DNA of 8,486 nucleotides from an uncultured Bacteroidales bacterium (GCA_937892015.1 CALAUY010000009.1:1-8486), one strand, 5' to 3'. Shown: positions 1 to 6,700, counted from the stretch's first letter. The notes: generated by a model from the letters alone, not told the origin. Made by a program: numbers and translations.

Positions 1-551
1 GGACGCATGATAGAGATAGCCTTCTCAGAGGTCCACAACTTCTTGCGGAAATTCAGATCCACAGAGACAGTCACGCCGTGACGCTTTGCAGCCTGGCAAG
101 CAAGTTTTGTCAGTTCTGCAGCCTTGTCAGAGATAGCCGGTGTGATGCCAGACCAGTGGAACCAGGCAGCACCCTCCATGATAGCATCGAAATCGAAATC
201 AGAAGGATCAGCCTCGGCAATGGCAGAGTTGGCACGGTCATATATAACCTTTGATGGACGCATTGACGCACCAGTCTCACAATAGTACAGTCCTACACGG
301 TCACCGCCACGAGCGATAAACTTAGTGTTGACACCATAGCGACGCAGAGAGTTGACTGCAATCTGGCCAATCTCGTGAGCAGGAAGTTTGGTTACGAGAT
401 AAGCATCGTGGCCATAGTTGGCACAACTGATAGCTACGTTAGCCTCACCACCACCAGGGATGATGCGGAATACGTCTGTTTGAATGAAACGGTCCTGACC
501 GTTTGGAGAAAGGCGAAGCATAATCTCGCCTAGTGTTACTACTTTTGCCAT
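1..551 (-). CDS. kdgK: 2-dehydro-3-deoxygluconokinase (KDG kinase), PfkB family, N-terminal part
   Basis: This gene encodes a ribokinase/PfkB-family sugar kinase that would phosphorylate 2-keto-3-deoxygluconate to KDPG with ATP in the cytosol, the step before Entner-Doudoroff aldol cleavage. The first 183 codons are visible, starting at the ATG whose complement is 549-551; the rest lies beyond the left edge. The family is usually about 340 residues, so roughly half is present. Visible hallmarks are an N-terminal VVTLGEIMLRLSP strand, the PfkB signature PGGGEANVA (residues 32-40), and the KDG-kinase-like pattern RGGDRVGLYYCETGASMRPS (81-100) followed by VIYDRANSA (102-110). No Shine-Dalgarno is seen; the start follows an A-rich AAGAAAACTT. 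It is divergent from the LacI-type gene at 746 and functionally linked to uxaA, whose product is its substrate. The catalytic GAGD-type motif is expected off-window and could not be checked. Another PfkB sugar kinase is possible but less likely given the context. Confidence 0.92.
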   Translation of the reverse strand, partial: MAKVVTLGEIMLRLSPNGQDRFIQTDVFRIIPGGGEANVAISCANYGHDAYLVTKLPAHEIGQIAVNSLRRYGVNTKFIARGGDRVGLYYCETGASMRPSKVIYDRANSAIAEADPSDFDFDAIMEGAAWFHWSGITPAISDKAAELTKLACQAAKRHGVTVSVDLNFRKKLWTSEKAISIMR

Positions 552-617
552 AAGTTTTCTTGTTTGTTGATAAAATAGATTAGTTTATAATTCGGGTTAC
601 ATAATCCTGCGTTTGTG

Positions 618-649
618 CAAATTTATAAAGAAATCGTCAAACCAACAAA
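618..649 (-). promoter_or_regulatory. kdgK promoter (Bacteroidota primary sigma type)
   Basis: On the minus strand a TTTG -33 box (complement of CAAA at 646-649) is followed after exactly 20 nt by TAAATTTG (complement of 618-625), a full match to the Bacteroidota -7 consensus TAnnTTTG. Transcription would start near 613, giving a 5' leader of about 60 nt before the kdgK ATG. The -7 box overlaps the partial palindrome TTTGtgCAAA at 612-621, which could be an operator. Confidence 0.75.
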
Positions 650-660
650 TAAAAGCCTCA

Positions 661-690
661 AAAACTTCTTTTTTTTTCTTTTTTTGTGAA
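661..690 (+). other. T-rich tract between divergent promoters
   Basis: A run of about 23 pyrimidines, nearly all T (two blocks split by C), lies between the kdgK -33 box and the lacI-type promoter. Such tracts can bend DNA or act as an upstream promoter element. It has no GC-rich stem in front, so it does not look like an intrinsic terminator. Any function is inference. Confidence 0.3.
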
Positions 691-699
691 AATAACGGC

Positions 700-713
700 T
701 GTGTGTTCGCACA
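700..713. promoter_or_regulatory. candidate LacI-type operator palindrome
   Basis: The 14-mer TGTGTGTTCGCACA pairs at five of seven positions around its centre (TGTG outer arms with CACA). It overlaps the expected -33 region of the lacI-type promoter. The right arm read on the minus strand, TTGTGCGAA (706-714), resembles TTGTGCAAA at 613-621 in the kdgK promoter. This fits autoregulation plus control of kdgK, but the symmetry is imperfect and there is no independent support. Confidence 0.3.
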
Positions 714-737
714 ATTTATAATTTTTCATTACTTTTG
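706..737 (+). promoter_or_regulatory. promoter of the LacI-type gene
   Basis: TACTTTTG at 730-737 matches the TAnnTTTG -7 consensus. Twenty nucleotides upstream lies TTCG (706-709), a poor -33 box compared with TTTG, so the promoter may be weak. The -7 box ends only 8 nt before the ATG at 746, so transcription would begin about 4 nt before, or at, the start codon. Confidence 0.55.
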
Positions 738-745
738 CACACAAT

Positions 746-1807
746 ATGCGTTACACAATCAAAGACATAGCCGAAAAGGCGGGCGTGTCAACCGGAACCG
801 TTGACCGTGTGTTACACAATCGTCCGAATGTGTCAAAGAAGGCTTTAGAGAAAGTGCGTGCTGTCCTTGCACAGATACACTACGAACCGAATATGTATGC
901 CAGCGCGCTGGCCAACAGCCGCCGCTTCGACTTCTTTTGCCTCATGCCCAAGCACGAGAGCGAGGCTTACTGGGAAGAGGTGGAGCAGGGACAGCGCAAA
1001 TGCTGTGACACGCGAAGGGACTTTCACGTCTATGTCACATTCAAATACTACCGCCGCAATGATGTTGCATCGTTCAGAGAGCAATATACAGCCATACTGG
1101 AGGAGAATCCCGATGGCATCGTAATGGTGCCCTCCAAACTCGATGTGACGCGGGAATTTACTGACATCCTGCATGCTGAGGAGATTCCGTTTATCATGCT
1201 GGACTCCTATCTGCCCGACCTGAGGCCCCTTGCCTTCTATGGTCAGGACTCTTTCGCTTCAGGATACTTCGCTGCCAAGATGCTGATGCTCCTGGCAGGC
1301 AAGGAAAAGGAAATCATGCTCATGAAGCAGACCCTCGACGGTGTCAACGTGGCCAGTAAGCAGCAGGACAATCGCGAAGTGGGGTTCCGCCACTATATGC
1401 AAGACCATTTCCCCGAGATAAAGATCAATGTGCTCGACCTGCCATACCAGAGCACCAAGCGTCAGCACAATGTGCTCCTGGAGGAGTATTTTAACACACA
1501 TCCTGACACGCACCATTGCATCACGCTCAACTCCAAGGCGCACATCGTGGGAGACTTCCTGCTTAACACCAATCGTCGTAACGTACAGATCATGGGCTAT
1601 GACATGGTGGAGAAGAATGCACGTTGTGTAAGGGAGGGTAGCATATCATTCCTCATAGCACAACACGGATACCAGCAGGGGTACTACAGCATAGATGCCC
1701 TCGTCAGGGCCGTCATACTCAAGAAGCATGTCACAGCCGTAAACTACATGCCGATAGAGATACTCTCAAAAGAGAATGTGGATTTCTATCGCCGCACACA
1801 AATTTAG
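746..1807 (+). CDS. LacI-family transcriptional regulator, probable hexuronate (galacturonate/KDG) regulon control
   Basis: This 353-residue protein has LacI-family architecture. An N-terminal helix-turn-helix covers about residues 3-23 (YTIKDIAEKAGVSTGTVDRV) and a hinge helix region covers about 47-58. The hinge contains the ASAL segment with the minor-groove leucine expected at L55. A periplasmic-binding-protein-like effector domain follows from about residue 60 to 330. The recognition helix reads TGTVDRVLHN, with Asp where classical LacI has Ser, a variant I associate with Bacteroidota members. The start is firm because the helix-turn-helix begins at residue 3 and no earlier in-frame start would fit; no Shine-Dalgarno is present. 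It is divergent from kdgK and 47 nt upstream of uxaA, so it probably senses a uronate-pathway intermediate and controls both. The ligand is not deducible from sequence. The family call is very secure and the regulon is inference. Confidence 0.95.
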   Translation: MRYTIKDIAEKAGVSTGTVDRVLHNRPNVSKKALEKVRAVLAQIHYEPNMYASALANSRRFDFFCLMPKHESEAYWEEVEQGQRKCCDTRRDFHVYVTFKYYRRNDVASFREQYTAILEENPDGIVMVPSKLDVTREFTDILHAEEIPFIMLDSYLPDLRPLAFYGQDSFASGYFAAKMLMLLAGKEKEIMLMKQTLDGVNVASKQQDNREVGFRHYMQDHFPEIKINVLDLPYQSTKRQHNVLLEEYFNTHPDTHHCITLNSKAHIVGDFLLNTNRRNVQIMGYDMVEKNARCVREGSISFLIAQHGYQQGYYSIDALVRAVILKKHVTAVNYMPIEILSKENVDFYRRTQI

Positions 1808-1822
1808 GCACACACAAATCTA
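1795..1822. repeat. imperfect 16-bp tandem direct repeat upstream of uxaA
   Basis: CACACAAATTTA (1795-1806) and CACACAAATCTA (1811-1822) match at 11 of 12 positions and are spaced 16 bp start to start. They straddle the stop codon of the LacI-type gene. The core GCACACAA also occurs at 737-744, immediately before that gene's own start codon. It may be an operator element; the first copy is constrained by coding sequence, so chance is possible. Confidence 0.4.
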
Positions 1823-1854
1823 TAAGAATACATATCTGCTAACACAAAAACACT

Positions 1855-3345
1855 ATGGAGAAATTTTTGAAAATCAATCCTGCCGATAATGTGGTTGTAG
1901 CAATACAGCCGCAGTCGGCGGGCAGTGTTATCACCGTGGATGGCAAGAGCATCACGGTGCAAGAAGATGTGCCTGCCGGTCATAAGATTGCCATCAAGGA
2001 CCTGGCCGAGGGCGAGAACGTCATCAAATACGGATTCCCCATCGGTCATGCTCGCGAGGCGAAGAAAGCCGGTTCGTGGATGAACGAGAATAATATCAAG
2101 ACCAACCTGGCGGGGTTGCTCAGCTATGAGTATCACCCGAAAGAGGTGGTGCTGGACATCCCGGACGAGAAACGCACTTTCTTGGGTTATCGTCGTAAGA
2201 ACGGCGATGTAGGTATTCGCAACGAAGTGTGGATTATCCCGACCGTAGGTTGCGTGAACGGTATTATTCAGAAACTGTGTGAACGTCTGCGCGAGGAGAC
2301 TCGTTCGGAAGGCGTAGATGGCATCTTCTGTTTCCCGCACAACTATGGTTGTTCGCAGTTGGGTGACGACCATGAGAACACGAAGAAGATCCTTCGGGAC
2401 ATGGTTCATCATCCCAATGCCGGCGCAATCTTAGTGGTTGGTTTGGGTTGCGAGAACAATCAGCCGGACGTTTTCGAGCAGTTCTGTGGCGATTACGACA
2501 AGGAGCGCGTGCGTTTTCTTGTGTCGCAGAAAGTGCAGGGCGACGAGGTGGAGGCCGGCATGGAGATTCTGCGTGAGCTGTATGCGTTGGCTAAACAGGA
2601 CAAACGGGTAGCAGTGCCTATGAGCGAACTGCGCGTGGGCCTGAAATGTGGCGGGTCTGACGGATTCTCGGGCATCACTGCCAATCCGTTGTTGGGCTGT
2701 TTCAGTGACTGGTTAGTAGCGCAAGGTGGCACTACCGTTCTGACCGAAGTGCCGGAGATGTTCGGCGCTGAGACGATACTGATGGATCGTTGCGCTGACA
2801 AGGGACTTTTCGACCAAACGGTAAGTCTCATCAATGATTTCAAGGACTATTTCCTGAGTCATGGCGAGCCTGTGGGTGAGAATCCGAGTCCGGGCAACAA
2901 AGCGGGCGGTATCTCGACGTTGGAAGACAAGGCGTTGGGTTGCACGCAGAAGTGCGGCAAGTCGTTGGTTCGCGGCGTACTACCCTACGGTGAAAGACTG
3001 CATGTGAAAGGCCTGAATCTGTTGTCGGCACCGGGGAACGACCTTGTCGCATCGACCGCGTTGGCCTCGTGTGGTTGCCATTTGGTGCTGTTCACCACCG
3101 GTCGTGGAACACCTTTCGGGACATACGTACCGACGATGAAGATCAGTACCAACTCAGGGCTGTACCAACGCAAACCGGCATGGATAGACTTTAATGCAGG
3201 GGTGATTGCTGAGGGGGAGGATATGCAAGAGACGTGTCGTCGTTTCACCGATTTCATCATCGATGTGGCGAGTGGTCGTCAGACGAACAACGAGCGTAAC
3301 GGTTATCATGAGATAGCCATCTTTAAGACGGGAGTGACGTTGTAG
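1855..3345 (+). CDS. uxaA: altronate dehydratase (D-altronate hydro-lyase)
   Basis: This cytosolic enzyme (EC 4.2.1.7) dehydrates D-altronate to 2-keto-3-deoxygluconate in the galacturonate branch of hexuronate catabolism. The 496 residues match the full family length and two-part layout. An N-terminal SAF-like domain spans about 1-90, with AGHKIAIKDLAEGENVIKYG at 41-60. The large C-terminal dehydratase domain starts at GYRRKNGDVGIRNEVWIIPT (111-130). Cysteines suited to iron or metal binding sit in conserved-looking contexts: TVGCVN (C133), NYGCSQ (C166), GLGCEN (C199) and LKCGGSDGFSGITANP (C265). It follows the LacI-type gene by 47 nt with no clear -7 box between them, so co-transcription is likely. 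The ATG is preceded by A-rich AACACAAAAACACT rather than a Shine-Dalgarno. The paralogous galactarate dehydratase family shares this fold, but the N-terminal SAF domain fusion and the kdgK neighbour favour UxaA. The partner genes uxaB and uxaC are not in the window. Confidence 0.93.
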   Translation: MEKFLKINPADNVVVAIQPQSAGSVITVDGKSITVQEDVPAGHKIAIKDLAEGENVIKYGFPIGHAREAKKAGSWMNENNIKTNLAGLLSYEYHPKEVVLDIPDEKRTFLGYRRKNGDVGIRNEVWIIPTVGCVNGIIQKLCERLREETRSEGVDGIFCFPHNYGCSQLGDDHENTKKILRDMVHHPNAGAILVVGLGCENNQPDVFEQFCGDYDKERVRFLVSQKVQGDEVEAGMEILRELYALAKQDKRVAVPMSELRVGLKCGGSDGFSGITANPLLGCFSDWLVAQGGTTVLTEVPEMFGAETILMDRCADKGLFDQTVSLINDFKDYFLSHGEPVGENPSPGNKAGGISTLEDKALGCTQKCGKSLVRGVLPYGERLHVKGLNLLSAPGNDLVASTALASCGCHLVLFTTGRGTPFGTYVPTMKISTNSGLYQRKPAWIDFNAGVIAEGEDMQETCRRFTDFIIDVASGRQTNNERNGYHEIAIFKTGVTL

Positions 3346-3352
3346 AACAGTC

Positions 3353-3376
3353 GCCTGAAGCTCTCTTACAGGCTTT
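3353..3376. terminator. weak stem-loop between convergent genes
   Basis: GCCTG (3353-3357) and CAGGC (3369-3373) can form a 5-bp stem with an 11-nt loop, followed by only three T residues on the plus strand. It lies between the uxaA stop (3343-3345) and the convergent esterase, and overlaps the esterase stop codon (3366-3368). The stem is short and the T tract poor, so this is at best a weak bidirectional terminator. Confidence 0.25.
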
Positions 3377-4523
3377 CGATGAAGGCTGTGAGGTATTCGC
3401 GCCAACTGCGCCATGTGTGGCCACTATCGCTCTCATAGACGCTGCACGTCAGTCCCGCATTGGCCAGTTGGCGCGCAAAACGTTTGCCATCGCGATAGAA
3501 GAAATCGCGTTTGCCGACACAAACGAAATAGTCGGGATGCGAGTCAGCGCACGGGACGCATGCTTCGCTGCCTTTCTTATGGGAGCGGAACTGCTCTTCT
3601 TTCATCAAGGCCGGAGAGAAAAGTCCCACTTTGGCGAACAGTTCCGGTTGGTTGCGGGCGATATTAGCAGCCTGCATGGCACCGGATGACAGTCCTGCCA
3701 CGTAGTGGTCTTGCTGCTTAGAGGAGATGGGATAATGCGAGCAGACACTGTGGTGCATCTCGGCGAAAGCTTTTTCAAAATCGCCGCGGCGCAAGGTGGG
3801 ATAATTGATGATGTTGCGCAGCATGTTCGTGCGCTTCTTCGGTTGCAGTTTGTTAGGTACGTTGCAGTCGGGCATTACCACGATGATGGGTTTGGTGCGA
3901 CCTTGTGCCAGTAGATTATCCATTATCTGGCATACACGTCCCACCTCTATCCACGTGGTTTCGTCACCGCTGATGCCATGCATGAGGTAGAGGACGGGGA
4001 AACTGTCTTGCATCACCGGCGGCACATATACCAACACCTTCCGAGTGACGTTTTGTTCGGGGCAATAGACCGAGAGCGTGTCTATGCGTCCGTGCGGCGC
4101 ATGCTCATCGGTCACATAGAGGTCGGCTTGCGGATTGCCGCCAACGGCCACAACGCTCTCTTTATGCAGCAACACGTACGTTGAGTCGGGGTTGGCCGGG
4201 TCTTCTATTTTTTTTCCATCCACAACAAATCGATATTGATAGACTTCGGGCACGATAGGGTCGGTCGTGAGCGTCCAGAGCCCTACGGAGTCTTGGTGCA
4301 TTGCTTTCTTGCGCATATGCCCGCCAAACCAAGAGTTGTCTTTCTGTCTGGGCATGAAACAATCACTCTCTACCTTGACATGATGCGCCATCGGTGCTTC
4401 TAAATGGAACGTTATAGTGCTGTCTGTCGGCACTTCCGGCGAAACGGGTCGCTCCTGTCCAAGCAGCAAGATAACAGACGCGGTAAGCAGTGTGATCAAT
4501 AATGGTTTCTTCAGTCTCCTCAT
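3366..4523 (-). CDS. secreted CE1-type carbohydrate esterase with N-terminal E-set/CBM48-like domain
   Basis: This probable acetyl-xylan or feruloyl esterase is an exported alpha/beta hydrolase of the esterase D/CE1 type, 385 residues from the chosen start. Residues 1-24 form a signal peptide (MRRLKKPLLITLLTASVILL core) without a lipobox cysteine. Residues ~33-130 look like an E-set/CBM48 domain, with VYQYRFVVDGKKIEDP at 94-109. The catalytic domain follows: MHGISGDETTW (181-191) for the oxyanion region, nucleophile motif GLSSG (277-281, Ser279), candidate acid Asp340 or Asp345, and His369 in SGHTWRSW, the CE1-style HxWxxW. An upstream in-frame ATG at 4571 would add 16 residues with no signal-peptide character. 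The ATG at 4523 is preferred because it gives a clean signal peptide and overlaps the preceding stop by one base (TGATG). It is the last gene of the GT-PCMD-esterase operon. The substrate is not readable from sequence. Confidence 0.85.
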   Translation of the reverse strand: MRRLKKPLLITLLTASVILLLGQERPVSPEVPTDSTITFHLEAPMAHHVKVESDCFMPRQKDNSWFGGHMRKKAMHQDSVGLWTLTTDPIVPEVYQYRFVVDGKKIEDPANPDSTYVLLHKESVVAVGGNPQADLYVTDEHAPHGRIDTLSVYCPEQNVTRKVLVYVPPVMQDSFPVLYLMHGISGDETTWIEVGRVCQIMDNLLAQGRTKPIIVVMPDCNVPNKLQPKKRTNMLRNIINYPTLRRGDFEKAFAEMHHSVCSHYPISSKQQDHYVAGLSSGAMQAANIARNQPELFAKVGLFSPALMKEEQFRSHKKGSEACVPCADSHPDYFVCVGKRDFFYRDGKRFARQLANAGLTCSVYESDSGHTWRSWREYLTAFIESL

Positions 4524-5464
4524 CAGTACACCAGTCGGATATTGTCCACCCACAGCACGTCCCCCGGGCATCCGGTGAACGGTTCTCTACTGCCCGACGA
4601 CATCTGTACGATAAGATGTGTGGGCTCCACATCAGCCTTATACCCAACCTCTTCCACATAGACCATCTTGCCTTTTGAGTTCTTCGCCATAAACCGTTTG
4701 TCGGTCAGTTGCTCCCATTTTTTCGCGTTGGCGGAGATGTCGCCGTATCGCACGTCAATGCGGTGATTGTTGACCCAGTCGGCGGTGCTTTGGGCTATAT
4801 GTTCGGACGCCGTACCTACACGGTAGGCGAAGATGCGGCCGGTCTCATCCTCCCAGCGATGCTGGAGGAAAAGGATGATTTCCGCCTCGTCGCGCCCTTG
4901 CAGTTTCTTCACTTTGGTGGATGCCGCAGCTTGCATCAACTCACCGGAGGTCGAGATTTTCGTTTTGTAGTCGAGCATAAGGGCCTTGGGACGTTTGGTG
5001 AATTTCATGCCCATGTTGATGGCCTTTGCGGGGTTTTTCGTGCCTTCTGAAGTCATCGGGTCGGAGAGTTGACCGGTGAAGAGACTGCCACCGGCCACTG
5101 CTTTCATGTCTATACCGATGGCAGTGACCACCGTCAGCACAGTCTCTAATCGTGCGCAAAAACCATTGCCGCGCTTCTCCGGCGTCACGTTGCACGACAC
5201 TTTCTCCACGCCCATCACTTTGGCATAGGCATTGCCCGTTCCCCATGGCGAGCCGCCCTTGATAGGATACGGTTTATTAGCATAAACAGTGTCCACCGGC
5301 CCAATCATATAGAGCGGTTTGGTAGCCCCACCTATCAGGCCGGATTCCTTGATATACCGTACGGCCCACGAGTCTAAGTCGCCAAAAGGCAGATATTCAA
5401 TCTTTTCTTGCGCCATGACCCATGTCGTGCACAAGAGCATGGCGGCAATCATTATACGTTTCAT
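4523..5464 (-). CDS. secreted PCMD-domain protein (putative carbohydrate metabolism domain)
   Basis: This 313-residue exported protein has a signal peptide, MKRIMIAAMLLCTTWVMAQ, with likely cleavage around A18-Q19. Cys12 is not in a good lipobox context, so it is probably soluble or periplasmic rather than a lipoprotein. The remainder resembles the Bacteroidota PCMD family (Pfam PF13201 from memory). Family-like segments are GDLDSWAVRYIKESGLIGG (28-46), SPWGTGNAYAK (72-82), GSLFTG (126-131), RPKALMLDYK (158-167), and a C-terminal strand set HLIVQMSSGSREPFTG (283-298) then GDVLWVDNIRLVY (301-313). That last segment is the most diagnostic. The biochemical role of PCMD domains is not established; they are thought to bind or process carbohydrate. 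Translation is probably coupled to both neighbours: its ATG overlaps the glycosyltransferase stop by 4 nt and its stop overlaps the esterase ATG by 1 nt. The family call is fairly sure; function is open. Confidence 0.8.
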   Translation of the reverse strand: MKRIMIAAMLLCTTWVMAQEKIEYLPFGDLDSWAVRYIKESGLIGGATKPLYMIGPVDTVYANKPYPIKGGSPWGTGNAYAKVMGVEKVSCNVTPEKRGNGFCARLETVLTVVTAIGIDMKAVAGGSLFTGQLSDPMTSEGTKNPAKAINMGMKFTKRPKALMLDYKTKISTSGELMQAAASTKVKKLQGRDEAEIILFLQHRWEDETGRIFAYRVGTASEHIAQSTADWVNNHRIDVRYGDISANAKKWEQLTDKRFMAKNSKGKMVYVEEVGYKADVEPTHLIVQMSSGSREPFTGCPGDVLWVDNIRLVY

Positions 5465-6636
5465 CCGTTCTCGTTATTTGTGTTATCTTCTATCTCTTCT
5501 TGCAGCATCTGTTCGAACATCCGTACTGAGTTACGCAAGCTGTACCGTTTGGCCGACTTGGCGTAGAGTCGCTCCATGTACCGCTTCTCCGAGGGATGAT
5601 CGAGCCAGTAATCGATGGCGCGCGCACAGTCTTTGGGGTTGCCGGGCAAGAAGAGACTGCGGCCGTCCAAAGCAAACTGCGGGGTAGCGCTGATGGTGGA
5701 GTTGGCAATCACGGGTACCAGTCCCGTTGCAAACGCCTCGATGCAACTAATCGCTTCGCTCTCCATATCGCTCGCGTGTACATAAAGGTCACATTGGCTG
5801 AGCAGGCCTATCAGTTCGTCCATGCCCACATAGACGAACTTCAGCGGGTTGGTCAGTTGCCGTCCCAGTTTCTCATATTCTTCCTGCAACGGACCTTTGC
5901 CTGCCAGCACGAGTTGGATCTTGTCCGCATATCGCGACTGCGCCACGGCGTTGATGAGCACGTCCTGACGTTTCTCGCCCGCCAAACGGCCAACCATCAT
6001 GATGAGTATCTTACCCTCAAACTCGGGCGATTTCTGCGGACGACGCTCTTTGGTGTTGCGATGACCCGCCTCGAGAAAATCGTCCTTGATACCATTGCTG
6101 ATGACGTGTATCTTCGCCTTGTATCCGCGCTCTTCCAGCATGTTGCGCATGAACTCCGATGGCACGTGGATATGGCGGAACTTATAGTATATCCAGTTCT
6201 GGAAATTGCTGTACGTCATGTTCTGTATCCAGTCCACTTTGCCCAGTCCCACTGACGACCAGAGGTTCTCCGGCTGAATATGGAAAGCACCCGTGCTGGG
6301 CTTACCAATCTCTTGCGCATAACTACTGGCGCGCATCTCCAACGCAAAGGGCATGAAACAATGCACAATATCAGCCCATTCCACCGCCTCTTTGATGACA
6401 TCCATCGCTTCGCCGGTAGCCTCGGCAAAACTGAAACCATGCTTCTTAACCAACGGATTAAAAAGCGGCACTTTGTATTCTTTCACAAGAAACTTGTACT
6501 CCGACGGCTCTTCGTCTGCGCACAATATCTTCACCTCATGACCGTTTTTCCTCAGCTCCTCTGCAAACCGCTGCGCGGATATGCTCGTCCCGTTGTTCGA
6601 AGTGTCGAATGTGTCTATTACAAATAGTATTTTCAT
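5461..6636 (-). CDS. glycosyltransferase family 4 (GT-B, retaining), first gene of operon
   Basis: This 391-residue cytosolic glycosyltransferase transfers a sugar from an activated nucleotide donor to an unknown acceptor. The N-terminal Rossmann domain starts MKILFVIDTFDTSNNGTSIS (1-20), typical of the glycine-containing acceptor-side loop. The C-terminal donor domain begins near residue 209 and carries VGRLAGEKRQDVLI (215-228), VLAGKGPL (243-250), and the retaining GT4 E-x7-E motif (E292 and E300 in ESEAISCIEA). There is no signal peptide or transmembrane segment. The ATG at 6636 is well supported by AAAGGA 7 nt upstream and a consensus promoter. The pathway could be glycolipid, capsule or glycan side-chain synthesis; sequence alone does not decide. 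Two exported proteins follow it in the same overlapping operon, an unusual mix of one biosynthetic cytosolic enzyme and two secreted carbohydrate-active proteins. Confidence 0.9.
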   Translation of the reverse strand: MKILFVIDTFDTSNNGTSISAQRFAEELRKNGHEVKILCADEEPSEYKFLVKEYKVPLFNPLVKKHGFSFAEATGEAMDVIKEAVEWADIVHCFMPFALEMRASSYAQEIGKPSTGAFHIQPENLWSSVGLGKVDWIQNMTYSNFQNWIYYKFRHIHVPSEFMRNMLEERGYKAKIHVISNGIKDDFLEAGHRNTKERRPQKSPEFEGKILIMMVGRLAGEKRQDVLINAVAQSRYADKIQLVLAGKGPLQEEYEKLGRQLTNPLKFVYVGMDELIGLLSQCDLYVHASDMESEAISCIEAFATGLVPVIANSTISATPQFALDGRSLFLPGNPKDCARAIDYWLDHPSEKRYMERLYAKSAKRYSLRNSVRMFEQMLQEEIEDNTNNENG

Positions 6637-6643
6637 TAAGTTG

Positions 6644-6649
6644 TCCTTT
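6644..6649 (-). promoter_or_regulatory. Shine-Dalgarno of the glycosyltransferase gene
   Basis: AAAGGA on the minus strand lies 7 nt before the ATG at 6636. It is notable because the other genes here with readable leaders (kdgK, lacI-type, uxaA, GH43) show no such site. It supports the chosen start. Confidence 0.6.
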
Positions 6650-6668
6650 ATTGATTCAAAAGGGACTG

Positions 6669-6700
6669 CAAAATTACAAAAAAATATTCATATATGCAAC
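6669..6700 (-). promoter_or_regulatory. promoter of the GT-PCMD-esterase operon
   Basis: On the minus strand GTTG (complement of 6697-6700, three of four to TTTG) is followed by a 20-nt spacer and TAATTTTG (complement of 6669-6676), a full match to the -7 consensus TAnnTTTG. Transcription would start near 6664, giving a leader of about 28 nt that includes the Shine-Dalgarno. Confidence 0.7.

Noticed and set aside
661..690. T tract as an intrinsic terminator
   Set aside because: No GC-rich stem precedes it on the plus strand, and it lies between two divergent promoters where no transcript is expected to end.
613..804. Small open frame of 63 codons across the kdgK-lacI control region
   Set aside because: It runs through the promoters and the T tract (poly-Phe translation) and overlaps the true regulator start in another frame.
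1804..2412. 202-codon open frame on the minus strand opposite uxaA
   Set aside because: It lies wholly inside a well-recognised uxaA gene, its translation has no recognisable domain, and the frame is kept open by uxaA codon composition.
4524..4571. Upstream ATG at 4571 as start of the esterase
   Set aside because: It adds 16 residues (MPGGRAVGG...) without signal-peptide character and would overlap the PCMD gene by about 50 nt. The ATG at 4523 gives a clean signal peptide and a TGATG junction.
5596..6255. 219-codon open frame on the plus strand opposite the glycosyltransferase gene
   Set aside because: The minus-strand gene has clear GT4 motifs, promoter and Shine-Dalgarno. The plus-strand frame has no recognisable domain or start signal.
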